This document shows positions 1 to 9,864 of a stretch of 47,579 bases of DNA, piece by piece. The notes beneath the pieces are model-generated. The model searched no databases. It was not told the origin of the DNA and saw only the letters and a list, made by a program, of their open reading frames with translations. The DNA comes from Bacteroidales bacterium (GTDB taxonomy: Bacteria; Bacteroidota; Bacteroidia; Bacteroidales; P3). The stretch lies in contig JAKSMO010000013.1 of the NCBI GenBank assembly GCA_024400545.1, positions 1-47,579 of the forward strand. The letters run 5' to 3'. A program made the translations under genes and the position numbers. Positions within the stretch are counted from its first letter, which is position 1. Every line of letters begins with the position of its first letter.

Positions 1-986
1 TTGTCGGAGATGATACGATATCCTTCTGCAGTCTTACTGAGGTGTCCTTGGAAGAATTCGGGAGTGTGGCGAATCTTGAATTTGACATCAACGGTCTCGC
101 CTGCATCCAGTCGAGCCCCCCAAATATCCTTGCTCAAAAAATAGAAACCCATGAGATTGATTTCGTTGCCATATTGGGTGGCAGGATCGTAGCCTTGAGA
201 AACATAAAGCACATTCTCATCGATGTCCTTTTTAACAACAAACCAAGGACCGCCGCCAAGGAAAAGGCCTTTGCGCTGGCCTATGGTATGAAACCAATAA
301 CCCTTGTGTGTGCCTAAGACTTTGCCCGTCTCCAACTGAACGATCCTACCCTCCTTCTCACCAAGATAGCGACGGATAAAGTCGTTGTAATTAATCTTCC
401 CCAAGAAGCAGATACCCTGAGAGTCTTTGCGGTCGGCACTGGGCAGCTTAGCCTGATGAGCAATTTCGCGCACTTCGCTCTTCATCATGTGACCGATGGG
501 GAACATCAACTTATCAATTTGCTGGAAATTGAGTTGCGAGAGGAAGTCGGTCTGATCCTTGATGGGATCTTTTGCCGTAGCTAGAAAAGTTGTGCCGTCA
601 ACAATATCGGTGGTTGCATAATGTCCGGTAGCGATGCGGTCGAAATCCTTGCCGCGACGTTGTTCAAAAGCTCCGAACTTGATAAGTTTATTACACATCA
701 CGTCGGGATTGGGTGTCAGCCCCTTACGCACCGACTCGATAGTGTACGACACCACATTATCCCAATACTCCTTGTGCAAATTGACTTCCTCAAATCGGCA
801 ACCATATTTGCGTGCTATATAAGAAGTGATTTCTATATCCTCCTCAGCTGGACAATCAATATAACCTTCTTCATCTTCCATACCAATACGGATATAGAAA
901 ATCGTAGGATCGTAGCCCTGTTCTTTGAGCAGATGAACTACAACCGAACTATCGACACCACCTGAAACTAATGCGGCAATATTCAT
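1..986 (-). CDS. mnmA: tRNA-specific 2-thiouridylase MnmA (partial, C-terminus off the left edge)
   Basis: MnmA adds sulfur to C2 of U34 in the anticodon of tRNA-Lys, -Glu and -Gln; it is a cytoplasmic ATP-pyrophosphatase fed by a persulfide relay. The reading frame is open from ATG at 986 down to the window edge, giving about 328 residues of a family usually near 360. The PP-loop SGGVDSSV lies at residues 8-15. The two catalytic cysteines are recognisable by context: NPDVMCN in the first half and GICFLGK further on. ATGHYA and GQRKG motifs are also present. The start lies 20 bp after the stop of the upstream DMT transporter gene, so the two are probably co-transcribed. Only the extreme C-terminal beta-barrel part is missing. 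Confidence 0.95.
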   Translation of the reverse strand, partial: MNIAALVSGGVDSSVVVHLLKEQGYDPTIFYIRIGMEDEEGYIDCPAEEDIEITSYIARKYGCRFEEVNLHKEYWDNVVSYTIESVRKGLTPNPDVMCNKLIKFGAFEQRRGKDFDRIATGHYATTDIVDGTTFLATAKDPIKDQTDFLSQLNFQQIDKLMFPIGHMMKSEVREIAHQAKLPSADRKDSQGICFLGKINYNDFIRRYLGEKEGRIVQLETGKVLGTHKGYWFHTIGQRKGLFLGGGPWFVVKKDIDENVLYVSQGYDPATQYGNEINLMGFYFLSKDIWGARLDAGETVDVKFKIRHTPEFFQGHLSKTAEGYRIISD

Positions 987-1006
987 ATAAATAGTAAATA
1001 AATGGG

Positions 1007-1927
1007 TTACGAATTATGAGTTTGTTTTTTGCCTGGCAATACCACAATCAATGTGACTGCTACTAGAATAAGCAGAATACCAATAGCCAGTGTGAGCGTG
1101 AAGCTCTCGCCAAAAATAAAGATGCCAATAAGCACAGCGGTAAGCGGTTCCAACGCACCTAGAATGGCCGTTGTAGTTGACCCCACGAGTTTTGCCGCAT
1201 ATACCATTAAAACCAAAGCCATGATAGCGGGGACAATGGCCAGCCAACCCACAAAGAACCAACTACGCAAAGTGGGTGGAAGAACAAGTGCCTCGCCAGA
1301 AATAAAGGAATAGATGACCATGGCCAAAGCACAATAAAACAAAACGAAGAAATTGATTTTAAATGACGACATTTGCAAATTGGCCCGGTTGACAACAATA
1401 ATATACAACGCATAGGATAATGCTGAGAGCAATACCAACACAACACCAAGCATCGGAAGTATGGCCGTGCCATCGCCCCAATAAAGCAATGCCACTCCTA
1501 TGACTGACAATACTATAGAAGACACTGTCACAAGACCTACCTTTTCATGAAAGAATACGGCCATGATAACAGCTGTCATCACAGGATAGGTAAAAAGTAT
1601 AGTGGACGCAACACCTGCATCCATCATGTGGAAGCTTAAATACAACGTAAGGGAAGAAACTGCGAATAGTCCTCCAAGCAACGATAAGGCACCGAACTCC
1701 TTGAGGGTAACACCAAACGATTCTTTGGCCACGCCACCTTTAGGAATAGCACGCACTGCCATCACCGCGGCAATGATAATCCACGCCATGCCAAAGCGAT
1801 AGAATAATACGCTGCTGGTCTGCATGCCTTCGTTATAAAGATTGAGCGCACCAAAAGGGTTGGTGCCATAGCATATTGCTGCCAAAATACCGCAAAGAGT
1901 GCCAAAGAATCTCGACGACTTTTTCAT
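1007..1927 (-). CDS. DMT/EamA-family membrane transporter
   Basis: This is a 306-residue, very hydrophobic protein with about ten membrane segments arranged as two EamA repeats, the usual size for the drug/metabolite transporter superfamily. It probably sits in the inner membrane and exports or imports a small metabolite. The substrate cannot be told from sequence. The N-terminus ([20 protein letters not shown]) is typical of the first EamA helix, and the short C-terminal tail is basic. It starts just beyond the hairpin terminator that closes the cell-division cluster, so it begins a separate transcription unit with mnmA, which follows 20 bp downstream. Confidence 0.85.
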   Translation of the reverse strand: MKKSSRFFGTLCGILAAICYGTNPFGALNLYNEGMQTSSVLFYRFGMAWIIIAAVMAVRAIPKGGVAKESFGVTLKEFGALSLLGGLFAVSSLTLYLSFHMMDAGVASTILFTYPVMTAVIMAVFFHEKVGLVTVSSIVLSVIGVALLYWGDGTAILPMLGVVLVLLSALSYALYIIVVNRANLQMSSFKINFFVLFYCALAMVIYSFISGEALVLPPTLRSWFFVGWLAIVPAIMALVLMVYAAKLVGSTTTAILGALEPLTAVLIGIFIFGESFTLTLAIGILLILVAVTLIVVLPGKKQTHNS

Positions 1928-1943
1928 TACATTATCTAGATAG

Positions 1944-1973
1944 AAAACGGTGGGACATAGAGCCCACCGTTTT
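1944..1973 (-). terminator. Rho-independent terminator closing the division/cell-wall cluster
   Basis: A perfect 11-bp stem (AAAACGGTGGG / CCCACCGTTTT, 8-nt loop) begins 19 bp after the ftsZ stop codon. The stem itself ends in a T run on either strand. It separates ftsZ from the DMT transporter gene. Confidence 0.85.
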
Positions 1974-1991
1974 TCTTATTATTACCTATTA

Positions 1992-3695
1992 TTAGTCAAG
2001 CTGAGCATGCAACGAAGGATTGGCGCTAATACTACCATCAGGGTTGAGTGTAGCGCTTGACTCAGACTCGGCAGAGCTCTTTGTTTCGAACATAGGCTCA
2101 CCCATCAGTTCCATAGGGTTCATCCTAGCCACTCTGTCGGGGCCGTCCTCCTGATTGCGCAGCATATCGTGAATCCTTTTGATTCGCTCGGCACGGGTTT
2201 CAGTAACCCGACTTAATGCAACTCGATCGACAGAATTCTCTTCAACAGGAATCACTGGACGCTGTGGGCGACGCCACTCCACACCTTCAGTAAAAGAAGT
2301 TGACTGAGATGCTGAGTGAACAGGGGACGGAGTCGCCTTGGACTCAGGTTCTGCATCCTGACGATTCTTTAGCACAATTCCACCAAGACCTTCAGTCTGT
2401 TGAGATTCACGCGAAGGAGTTGGGGTCGAAACTGTATCCTCTAAAGGAATCACTCTACCAGGATGCGCAGGAGCGACAGGCTCAACGGGAGTGATAGCAG
2501 GAGGAATAGGTTGTAACTCCGGCTGACAGAAAGGATCTTTTGTCACTGCATTTTGGGGAGTTTCAACAGGAGTAACCGTATCGGGACGATTTATAATGGT
2601 GGGCTCAACGGGTTGTGCAGGCGCGGGGTGTGTAGGCGAAACTGGAGCAATAGGAGCATCGGGAGTGAGCACAAAAGTAACGGGTTCTATCTTCTGCTTC
2701 TGCTCAAAACCTGTTGCGATAATGGTGATTTTGAGTTTGGTTCCGAGAGTGTCATCTGTACCAGCGCCCCAAATAACGTTGGTGTCGGGACCGCCGGTCT
2801 TTTCGCGGAGATATTCCGAAATCATGCTCCACTCATCCATGGTAATCTCATTATCGGAACTCCACGACATATATAGCAACACATTTTGAGTTCCTGCAAT
2901 ATCATTATCGTTAAGCAACACGGATGTGGTGGCCTGTTCGATGGCCTGAAGCGCACGATTCTCACCATCGCCTTCACCAACACCCATTAATGCGGTACCG
3001 CTGTTAGCCATAACGGTGTTTACATCGCAGAAGTCGATGTTGACATAGGCATTAAGTGTGATGATTTCGGCAATACCTTTAACTGCGGTGAGCAACACAT
3101 CGTTGGCCATAGCAAAGGCATCCGAAAAGCCCAAATTGCCAAACGAACGCAACTTCTCGTTATTAATGATAAGAATGGAGTCGGTATATTTTCGAAGTTC
3201 ATCAATGCCTTCCTTAGCAGCCTGAAAGCGACGGGTGCCCTCCATCTCGAACGGAGTGGTGACAACAGCCACAACCAAGATCTTATCGGGATCGTCCTCG
3301 TCACAATCTTCCAATTTTATCTCTTTGGCAATACGAGCAATTACTGGAGCAGCGCCCGTACCCGTGCCACCACCCATACCGGCAGTGATGAATATCATTT
3401 TGGTATTGTGCTCGAAAAGTTCTTTGATTTCGGTAGCTTTAGCCTCAGCAGAGCGACGACCTTTCTGAGGACGACCGCCAGCGCCAAGACCATCGTTTCC
3501 GAGAACCAACTTTGTGGGAACCGGACTAATACCGAGTGCCTTGGTATCGGTGTTTGCCACGATGAAATCAACGCCTTGAATTCCTTTGGTAAACATGTGG
3601 TTTACGGCATTGCCACCGCCACCGCCGACACCAATAACTTTGATATAGGAAGACGGATTCTCCGGTGAATCGAAATAAATTTCAGGTACGTCCAT
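1992..3695 (-). CDS. ftsZ: Cell division GTPase FtsZ
   Basis: FtsZ polymerises at mid-cell to form the Z-ring. The tubulin signature GGGTGTGAAP and the synergy-loop region (NIDFCDVNTVM, canonical NxDFADV) are intact, so the GTPase core (about residues 15-325) should work. The protein is 567 residues, much longer than the common 350-450. The excess is a Pro/Thr/Glu/Val-rich, presumably disordered linker from about 330 to 500. It ends in NPSLHAQLD, which resembles the NPSLH tail of Bacteroidetes FtsZ that would bind FtsA. It is the last gene of the cluster, separated from ftsA by 185 bp that contain a promoter, and followed by a strong terminator. Confidence 0.98.
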   Translation of the reverse strand: MDVPEIYFDSPENPSSYIKVIGVGGGGGNAVNHMFTKGIQGVDFIVANTDTKALGISPVPTKLVLGNDGLGAGGRPQKGRRSAEAKATEIKELFEHNTKMIFITAGMGGGTGTGAAPVIARIAKEIKLEDCDEDDPDKILVVAVVTTPFEMEGTRRFQAAKEGIDELRKYTDSILIINNEKLRSFGNLGFSDAFAMANDVLLTAVKGIAEIITLNAYVNIDFCDVNTVMANSGTALMGVGEGDGENRALQAIEQATTSVLLNDNDIAGTQNVLLYMSWSSDNEITMDEWSMISEYLREKTGGPDTNVIWGAGTDDTLGTKLKITIIATGFEQKQKIEPVTFVLTPDAPIAPVSPTHPAPAQPVEPTIINRPDTVTPVETPQNAVTKDPFCQPELQPIPPAITPVEPVAPAHPGRVIPLEDTVSTPTPSRESQQTEGLGGIVLKNRQDAEPESKATPSPVHSASQSTSFTEGVEWRRPQRPVIPVEENSVDRVALSRVTETRAERIKRIHDMLRNQEDGPDRVARMNPMELMGEPMFETKSSAESESSATLNPDGSISANPSLHAQLD

Positions 3696-3746
3696 AGGTT
3701 CTTATATCGCTAAATAATTAATATTTATATCCTTATAAATAATTTT

Positions 3747-3778
3747 CAAAATTATATCAATTTGTAAAATTACACAAA
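3747..3778 (-). promoter_or_regulatory. Bacteroidetes-type promoter for ftsZ
   Basis: On the minus strand TTTG (3778-3775) is followed after 20 nt by TAATTTTG (3754-3747), matching the primary sigma-factor consensus of Bacteroidetes (TTTG, 19-21 nt, TAnnTTTG). A start near 3740 would give a leader of about 45 nt. It would let ftsZ be expressed independently of the upstream cluster. Confidence 0.65.
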
Positions 3779-3880
3779 TATTCCCAATTGCATAATGGCT
3801 GCCAAAATTGTTTTTCAACAGGTTATGAACAATTCGAGAAGCAACTCATCTTTACACACTCAAGCTCAAACACTTACAAA

Positions 3881-5269
3881 CTAGTCGTCAATATCAGAAT
3901 CAGACATAAGGTTGCTCAGCCAATTGGTGACCTTTTTGACGAAACCATCCTTGGCCTTTTTAGCCTTCACATCATCATTGCCATCTGGTTCTTCCACTTC
4001 GGGCTGGGCAGGCTGCGGAGCCTCTACCACCTCTTCCTCTTCTACTTTTTCTCCCTTTTCAACCTCTTCGGATACATGACTAGCAGTCTCAACTCGAGTC
4101 TTTTTCTGGGAATCGAGAATACCATATATCACCAAACCGATACCAGTGGCATACATAGGATGGGCCAAGTCTTCAAAAGGAATGCTGCTATCCTTGTCGA
4201 TGTGCTCGTCGGGAGTGCCAATGCGGGTATCTATACCCAAAACCAACTCGGCAAACTCTTTTGCATGCATCATGCGAGAACCGCCACCGGTAAGCACCAC
4301 TCCTGCGATAAGAGAATCCTGGTAGCCCGACGACTCCAGTTCAAAACCTACCTGTTCGAGCAACATCTGCATACGGGACTTGACGATGCCGGCCAAAGTC
4401 TTCACACTAATCTCACGAGCGGGTTGGTTTCTGATACCAGGAATAGAAATGATATCGTCCTGATTGACGGCGGAAGGCATGCAGGAGCCAAATTTCACCT
4501 TCAGCATCTCGGCCTGTGCACGCATAATCTTACAACCCTCTTTGATATCCGAAGTGATAACATTACCAGCCAGGGGCAATACCGAAGTATGGCGAATAAT
4601 ACCATCTTTAAACAATGCTATATCAGTTGTGCCACCGCCGATATCAACCAAAGCCACACCAGCATCTTTATCAAGATTATCGAGCACTGCATAAGCCGAA
4701 GCGATTGGCTCAAGCACCACGTCAACAATTTTCAAGCCTGCCTCCACCACAGCATCACGAATATTACGGATATTGTCAGCATTACCTGTTACGATATGGA
4801 AATTGGCTTTCAGGCTACGACCATTTACACCAATGGGTGAAATATTCTCGTCGAGCACATCGCCATCCACTTCGAAAGTCTGAGGGAAAACATGGATAAT
4901 CTCCTCGCCGGGATCCAACATCACTCGATATTGGTCAGCAATAAGTCTGTCAACGTCAGATCTATCAATTCTACGATGTCCGTCGGGAATCATAACACTA
5001 CCCTGATTGGGACGACTCTTGATATGCTGACCTGCGATGCCAACATATACTTCTTTGACGTCGAATTTGGCCATTTCCGATGCTTCGGCCACAGCACGTC
5101 GGATAGAGTCGGCCGTATCATCAATGTTCTTCACCACGCCACGCTCCACACCCAATGATTCGGTTTTGCCAAATCCTACAATACGCAACTTGCCGTTTTG
5201 TGCCTGTTCGCCGATAAAACATGCAATCTTCGTCGTTCCAATGTCTAAGCCTACGATGTATTTGTTCAT
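3881..5269 (-). CDS. ftsA: Cell division actin-like protein FtsA
   Basis: FtsA is the actin-fold ATPase that tethers FtsZ polymers to the membrane. The N-terminus (YIVGLDIGTTKIACFIGE) is the phosphate-1 motif of the fold; ALVDIGGGTTDIALF is phosphate-2, and VLTGGGSRM the adenosine motif. I place the start at the ATG at 5269, which puts the first beta-strand at the N-terminus, rather than at an upstream in-frame start that would add a Lys/Ile-rich leader (total 462 residues). After the core comes an acidic Glu/Pro-rich spacer (about 400-435), then an amphipathic C-terminal helix (FVKKVTNWLSNLMSD) suited to membrane binding. The gene starts 20 bp after ftsQ ends. Confidence 0.97.
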   Translation of the reverse strand: MNKYIVGLDIGTTKIACFIGEQAQNGKLRIVGFGKTESLGVERGVVKNIDDTADSIRRAVAEASEMAKFDVKEVYVGIAGQHIKSRPNQGSVMIPDGHRRIDRSDVDRLIADQYRVMLDPGEEIIHVFPQTFEVDGDVLDENISPIGVNGRSLKANFHIVTGNADNIRNIRDAVVEAGLKIVDVVLEPIASAYAVLDNLDKDAGVALVDIGGGTTDIALFKDGIIRHTSVLPLAGNVITSDIKEGCKIMRAQAEMLKVKFGSCMPSAVNQDDIISIPGIRNQPAREISVKTLAGIVKSRMQMLLEQVGFELESSGYQDSLIAGVVLTGGGSRMMHAKEFAELVLGIDTRIGTPDEHIDKDSSIPFEDLAHPMYATGIGLVIYGILDSQKKTRVETASHVSEEVEKGEKVEEEEVVEAPQPAQPEVEEPDGNDDVKAKKAKDGFVKKVTNWLSNLMSDSDIDD

Positions 5270-5289
5270 AATATTGATGTATTTGATTA

Positions 5290-6027
5290 TTATTTTCTTT
5301 TTGTGCAAACCACTTGTCCACGATATTTCACACTCACCTGACTATAGGTTTCCCATCCAGCCTGAGGCAAACCTCTCGTATAAAGAGCGATAAGATTATG
5401 GAATTTCTCGTCCAAATCATTTGCCGACCCGACTTGTACGACATGATTCCCCAACTTGGGAGTCAGAAACAAGTCGCCATTCTCATCGCGATAAATTTGA
5501 TCAAAAAGTGGAGAAACATCGGGATGTGAGTCGAGATACATAGCTAACGACCACACCTCCTTAAGTTTATCGCCCTTGGAAGGAATATTGCCACTTGCCA
5601 CGACCACATCGCACGAACCCACTTTGCTAATGGGTACTCGGCATCCTTGATCATCAAGATAATATTCTTCGCCTTTTGCACATACCCGTACCACAGGTCG
5701 CCGCTGAACCGCATATAGCACAATAGCACCACCAATAGAAGTGCCCGCTTCACATTTGCTTAGGTACGGCGACTTGACCGCCGCTTTCTCCACAGCTTTT
5801 AGATCAACGTCGCGTAGCATGGTTGACTTCAAATCAGGCAATTCCGCAAGTATCAACTTGGACACCTGCGTGGCCTTGACCAATTCTTCGGCCCCCTGGT
5901 AGTCAATATCCACACGGATATCTCTCACAAGCGACCGACTGCGCCAAATGTTAGCCACCACTACTAGCGATACCAACAACACGACACATACGATGGATAT
6001 TATCTTTGATTTCTTTTTCATAGCCAT
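5290..6027 (-). CDS. ftsQ: Cell division protein FtsQ/DivIB
   Basis: This is a bitopic divisome protein with a short basic N-terminus (KKKSK), one membrane helix (ISIVCVVLLVSLVVVANIW) and a periplasmic part of about 210 residues beginning with a POTRA-like segment. It would connect early FtsA/FtsZ assembly with FtsL and FtsI. Sequence conservation is low, as usual for FtsQ, so its position between murC and ftsA carries much of the call. I chose the ATG at 6027, 10 bp after the murC stop. A GTG at 6045 that would overlap murC and an ATG at 6021 are alternatives. Length is about 245 residues. Confidence 0.88.
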   Translation of the reverse strand: MAMKKKSKIISIVCVVLLVSLVVVANIWRSRSLVRDIRVDIDYQGAEELVKATQVSKLILAELPDLKSTMLRDVDLKAVEKAAVKSPYLSKCEAGTSIGGAIVLYAVQRRPVVRVCAKGEEYYLDDQGCRVPISKVGSCDVVVASGNIPSKGDKLKEVWSLAMYLDSHPDVSPLFDQIYRDENGDLFLTPKLGNHVVQVGSANDLDEKFHNLIALYTRGLPQAGWETYSQVSVKYRGQVVCTKRK

Positions 6028-6037
6028 TTCGTCACAT

Positions 6038-7438
6038 TTATTCACCTTTCAACACTGCTTCCAGGCGGGGCACAAGTCGATCGATGTCACCCGCACCCAT
6101 TGTCACCACCACTTCGGGGAAGAGGGCAGGAACGAGCTCAAGGACCTGCTCGGCCTTGCATAAATACTTCGACATTCCGGGAATCTTGTGAAGCAACATC
6201 GACGAAGTCACGCCTGTAATGGGCAATTCTCTAGCCGGATAGATCGGCATCAGCACCACCTCATCGAGCGTTGAGAGCACCTTTGCAAACTCATCGGCAA
6301 AATCGCGAGTTCGCGAATAAAGATGGGGCTGGAACACACCTACTATACGTTTACCTGGATACAAATATCTCACACTTTCCAAACAAGCGGCAATTTCTTG
6401 CGGATGATGGGCATAATCATCAATCATTACCAAATTGTCGGTCTTGATATGATAGTCAAACCTGCGCAGCACACCTTCATAACTCTTAAAGCCTGCGCGC
6501 AACTCATCCACTGTTACACCCAGCGACAACAATATAGCGGCTGCGGCTACAGCATTCTCCACATTATACAAACTGGAGTTCGGCAGTTCCAAATCATAGA
6601 TTACTCCCTCAGGCGTGCGCAAATCAAAAATGATATTGCCTTTATAATTGCGCAAATTCCACGGATAGTAATCTGCCTCCATATTGTGAGCGGAATACAC
6701 CGAAGTGCGGACCTCGGCTCCATGCACATGATGACCATGGCAATGTTCATCGTGATGATGGTGCTCACACTCATGTTCATCCTCACAAAATGGCAGTCCT
6801 TGCTTGAGGATCAAAAAACCTTGGGGATCCGTTTGCGCGGCAAATTGGCGGAAAGCCTCAATCACATTCTCATGCGTGCCATATATATCCAAATGGTCGG
6901 CATCTGTTGCCGTGATTACCGAGCAGAAAGGATGCAACTGCAAGAAGGACCGGTCATACTCATCGGCCTCCACTACCACATACTCGCTCTCAGTATTCAC
7001 CACCATATTAGAGTTGAAATTCTTACAAATTCCACCCAGGAAAGCACTGCAACCCATCTTGGTGCCGCTCAGCACATGGGCTATCAAACTCGACGTGGAG
7101 GTTTTACCGTGAGTGCCTGCTACGGCCACACACTTCTTACCCTTAGTCAGTTCGCCAAGCACCTGCGAACGCTTGCGGATAGGCACTCCTTTTTGAAGCA
7201 AATACTGATATTCCGCTGTCTCAACAGGCACGGCAGGCGTATAAACCACCATATCCACCTCGTCAGGGACGAGCGATGGATCGTCAACATAATGCACATC
7301 AATACCTTCCTTCACCAACTGCTGCGTAAGTGGTGATTCCGTACGGTCATACCCGCTCACCACATCTCCTCGCTGCTTGAAGAAACGTGCTATGGCACTC
7401 ATTCCAATGCCGCCTATGCCCAAAAAGTAATAGTTCAT
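6038..7438 (-). CDS. murC: UDP-N-acetylmuramate--L-alanine ligase MurC (with His-rich insert)
   Basis: MurC adds L-alanine to UDP-MurNAc, the first peptide-stem step, in the cytoplasm. GIGGIGMSAIA (UDP-binding loop) starts near residue 7, the ATP P-loop GTHGKTSTSS near 108, and the downstream RRFDYH and DDYAHHP motifs are all intact, so the enzyme should be active. Length is 466, normal for the family. The oddity is a stretch at residues 218-240 (6719-6787) made mostly of His, Glu, Asp and Cys. It sits in the central domain after LILKQGLPF, before the strand beginning AEVRTSVYS. I know of no such metal-binding-like loop in ordinary MurC. The gene lies 66 bp after murG. Confidence 0.97.
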   Translation of the reverse strand: MNYYFLGIGGIGMSAIARFFKQRGDVVSGYDRTESPLTQQLVKEGIDVHYVDDPSLVPDEVDMVVYTPAVPVETAEYQYLLQKGVPIRKRSQVLGELTKGKKCVAVAGTHGKTSTSSLIAHVLSGTKMGCSAFLGGICKNFNSNMVVNTESEYVVVEADEYDRSFLQLHPFCSVITATDADHLDIYGTHENVIEAFRQFAAQTDPQGFLILKQGLPFCEDEHECEHHHHDEHCHGHHVHGAEVRTSVYSAHNMEADYYPWNLRNYKGNIIFDLRTPEGVIYDLELPNSSLYNVENAVAAAAILLSLGVTVDELRAGFKSYEGVLRRFDYHIKTDNLVMIDDYAHHPQEIAACLESVRYLYPGKRIVGVFQPHLYSRTRDFADEFAKVLSTLDEVVLMPIYPARELPITGVTSSMLLHKIPGMSKYLCKAEQVLELVPALFPEVVVTMGAGDIDRLVPRLEAVLKGE

Positions 7439-7461
7439 ATCGTTTATCGTATTTCATTACT

Positions 7462-7484
7462 TGGCAATCGTCTTCGGATTGCCA
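7462..7484 (-). repeat. Small hairpin between murG and murC
   Basis: TGGCAATC (7462-7469) and GATTGCCA (7477-7484) form an 8-bp stem with a 7-nt loop in the 66-bp gap between murG and murC. No T run follows on the minus strand, so it is not a convincing terminator. It could be an RNA stability or processing element within the operon transcript. Confidence 0.4.
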
Positions 7485-7504
7485 GCTTTTGCGCTACCAG
7501 ATTC

Positions 7505-8620
7505 TTATCTTTTATTCTTTACTAGTTTATCTATTTCGTCAACAATCTTGTCGGCCGCCTTGGGCGATGCCATAGCCTTGATGGCCTCACTCATCTGGTT
7601 GCAGAGCACTTTATCGTTCAACAATTCCAGTGCCATAGGCAAACCCTTGGCTCCGCACTCCACATCTTTCACCATCAGCGCAGCTCCTTTGTTCACCAAC
7701 GCCATTGCATTTTTCGTCTGGTGGTCTTCAGCCACATTGGGCGAGGGAATCAAAATCACAGGCTTGCCCACCAAGCACAATTCAGAAATTGCGATTGCAC
7801 CTGCCCTCGATACCACTACGTCTGCAACAGCATAAGCCAAATCCATACGGCCGATGAACTGATGCACTTTCACCCACTGTTCCAAACCAGCCTTCTGCAC
7901 TTCAGACACTGCTTTCTCATACATCCACTTACCCGTCTGCCAAACAATCTGAACATCATTCTCCTTAAAGAAATTCAGATTGGCAAGTATCATTTCGTTA
8001 ATACTCCGAGCGCCTAAGCTACCGCCCACCGAGAGGATCACGGGCTTAGATACATCCACACCAAAAAATCCGCATCCTTCCTCACGGGTAGCAGTCATAT
8101 TCTCAATATCGGCCCTGACCGGATTGCCTGTATAAACAATCTTCTCTGCCGGGAAGAAACGATCCATCCCATCATAAGCCACGCAAATCGTCTTAGCCGA
8201 CCTAGCCAGCGTTTTATTGGTGAGGCCAGCATAGGAGTTCTGCTCCTGCAAAAGAGTGGTGTATCCCATTCTCGATGCCACTTTCAAAGTAGGTTCACTG
8301 GCAAAGCCGCCTACACCCACCACAATATCTGGGTCAAACTCGCGAATAATGCTTTTCACCATACACTGGCTGCGCACAACCTTGTAAGGCAGCTGCAGAT
8401 TCTTGATAATATTGGACACCGTCAGCTGGCGTTGCAATCCCGCTATGGGCAAACCCTTAATCTCATAACCAGCAGCAGGCACTTTTTCCATCTCCATGCG
8501 GCCTTCCGCGCCAACAAACAATATCTCGGCATCGGCATAACGTGCCTTGATAGCATTGGCTATTGCTACGGCAGGGAAAATATGTCCGCCACTGCCACCT
8601 CCACTAATTATTGCTTTCAT
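7505..8620 (-). CDS. murG: UDP-GlcNAc:lipid I N-acetylglucosaminyltransferase MurG
   Basis: MurG converts lipid I to lipid II on the inner face of the plasma membrane. The N-terminal GGGSGGHIFPAVAIA is the first glycine-rich loop of this GT28 enzyme. GVGGFAS is the second, and SVGGSLGARSIN the third, at the start of the C-terminal GT-B half. The donor-binding region (VVVSRAGAIAISELCLVGKPVILIPSP) is intact. Its 371 residues match the family. It starts 12 bp after ftsW ends, consistent with co-transcription and with lipid II being made beside the FtsW synthase. Confidence 0.98.
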   Translation of the reverse strand: MKAIISGGGSGGHIFPAVAIANAIKARYADAEILFVGAEGRMEMEKVPAAGYEIKGLPIAGLQRQLTVSNIIKNLQLPYKVVRSQCMVKSIIREFDPDIVVGVGGFASEPTLKVASRMGYTTLLQEQNSYAGLTNKTLARSAKTICVAYDGMDRFFPAEKIVYTGNPVRADIENMTATREEGCGFFGVDVSKPVILSVGGSLGARSINEMILANLNFFKENDVQIVWQTGKWMYEKAVSEVQKAGLEQWVKVHQFIGRMDLAYAVADVVVSRAGAIAISELCLVGKPVILIPSPNVAEDHQTKNAMALVNKGAALMVKDVECGAKGLPMALELLNDKVLCNQMSEAIKAMASPKAADKIVDEIDKLVKNKR

Positions 8621-8632
8621 TATGAGTTATTT

Positions 8633-9862
8633 TTATTGTTCAACAGTTTCATTTGATTGTTCACACTCCTGCACTTGTTGCAGCTGGAGCTGTTCTTCGG
8701 CCAACTTTGCTTTTCGGTACTGCTCATTATCTTTATGTGCCACCATCTGTATGATCAAAAAGCCTAAACCATAAACAATATATGCCGTACCGCCATAGCT
8801 GATAAACGGCAAAGTTTGTCCGGTTACGGGACCCGCACCTACTGCCACACACATATTCATCACTGCCTGACCGAAAAACGCCGTTGCCAAACCAGCCACA
8901 CACAATCCGTTAAAGCTGTTCGTGGAGCGAGTTGCAATAAGCATACAACGGAAAAAGAACAGCATATATAATACAAAGATTACTATGGCGGCAATCATTC
9001 CCGACTCTTCTATGATGATAGAAAAAATAAAGTCGTTCTGCGCCTGCGTCATCAATCGGGCATGAATCGTATTGCCGATACCTGCGCCCCAAAAACCTCC
9101 TCTGGCCACAGCCATTCGGGCAATATTATCCTGAGTCAGTTCGTTGTAATTCGTAGGTCCAACGTAATGATGCAAACGACTGTTCCATGTTTGGAATCGA
9201 CCCACTTGAATCTTATCGCCCACATAATAGATAAAGAGGAATAGCGCCACTGCACCTACCATGATGATCAGAAATTGGATAAACCAAGCTTTGTCATTCA
9301 ACCTGCTATAGCAAAGCACCATCAATCCGATAACACCCAACAACAAAGCCATTGATAAGTTACCAGGCCAGACTAGTAGAACAGGTATAAGTATCAAAAT
9401 ATCCGACACAAAAAATGTGATTATTCTAGCTTTCGGATTTGTCTTGCTCAATTTCTTACCTTTGGTAGCAACATAAGCCACACACAACACCATCGTAATC
9501 TTAGCAAGTTCCGAAGGTTGAAAAGTCGGACCACCAACCGTAAACGACAGCCATCGCTTTTCTTCAGTTGTCAGCACCATGCACAAAAGCACAAGTGTCA
9601 ACGCATAAGCAGCCCAAACGGTCAGCTTCGGACGCCGCAGCAAATTAAACCTTGAGCAGAAGATGGTCCCCACCAAAGTCGCAAAAACGAAAATGCAATG
9701 CTTCATAAACTCCCTCACTGGAGCCTTATGAAGAACATCAACGGCAGTCAACCCAACACTAGTATATACCGACATCAGCGATATAAACACTAGGAAGAAG
9801 AACACCACCCACAAAGGCTTGTCGCCAGGTAATATGACTCTAGTTTTATTTGACTTCATCAT
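8633..9862 (-). CDS. ftsW: Septal peptidoglycan glycosyltransferase FtsW (SEDS family)
   Basis: FtsW polymerises lipid II into septal glycan strands together with its class B PBP partner FtsI. The 409-residue protein has around ten membrane helices and the SEDS landmarks GPTFQPSELAKI (the conserved Pro-Ser-Glu loop), a central LSMALLLGVIGLMVL segment and the C-terminal GQTLPFISYGGTA motif. The C-terminal cytoplasmic tail is Gln/Glu-rich. The start (two consecutive ATGs) lies 2 bp after the stop of the truncated MurD-like gene, so translation of the two is probably coupled. Confidence 0.96.
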   Translation of the reverse strand: MMKSNKTRVILPGDKPLWVVFFFLVFISLMSVYTSVGLTAVDVLHKAPVREFMKHCIFVFATLVGTIFCSRFNLLRRPKLTVWAAYALTLVLLCMVLTTEEKRWLSFTVGGPTFQPSELAKITMVLCVAYVATKGKKLSKTNPKARIITFFVSDILILIPVLLVWPGNLSMALLLGVIGLMVLCYSRLNDKAWFIQFLIIMVGAVALFLFIYYVGDKIQVGRFQTWNSRLHHYVGPTNYNELTQDNIARMAVARGGFWGAGIGNTIHARLMTQAQNDFIFSIIIEESGMIAAIVIFVLYMLFFFRCMLIATRSTNSFNGLCVAGLATAFFGQAVMNMCVAVGAGPVTGQTLPFISYGGTAYIVYGLGFLIIQMVAHKDNEQYRKAKLAEEQLQLQQVQECEQSNETVEQ

Positions 9863-9864
9863 TG

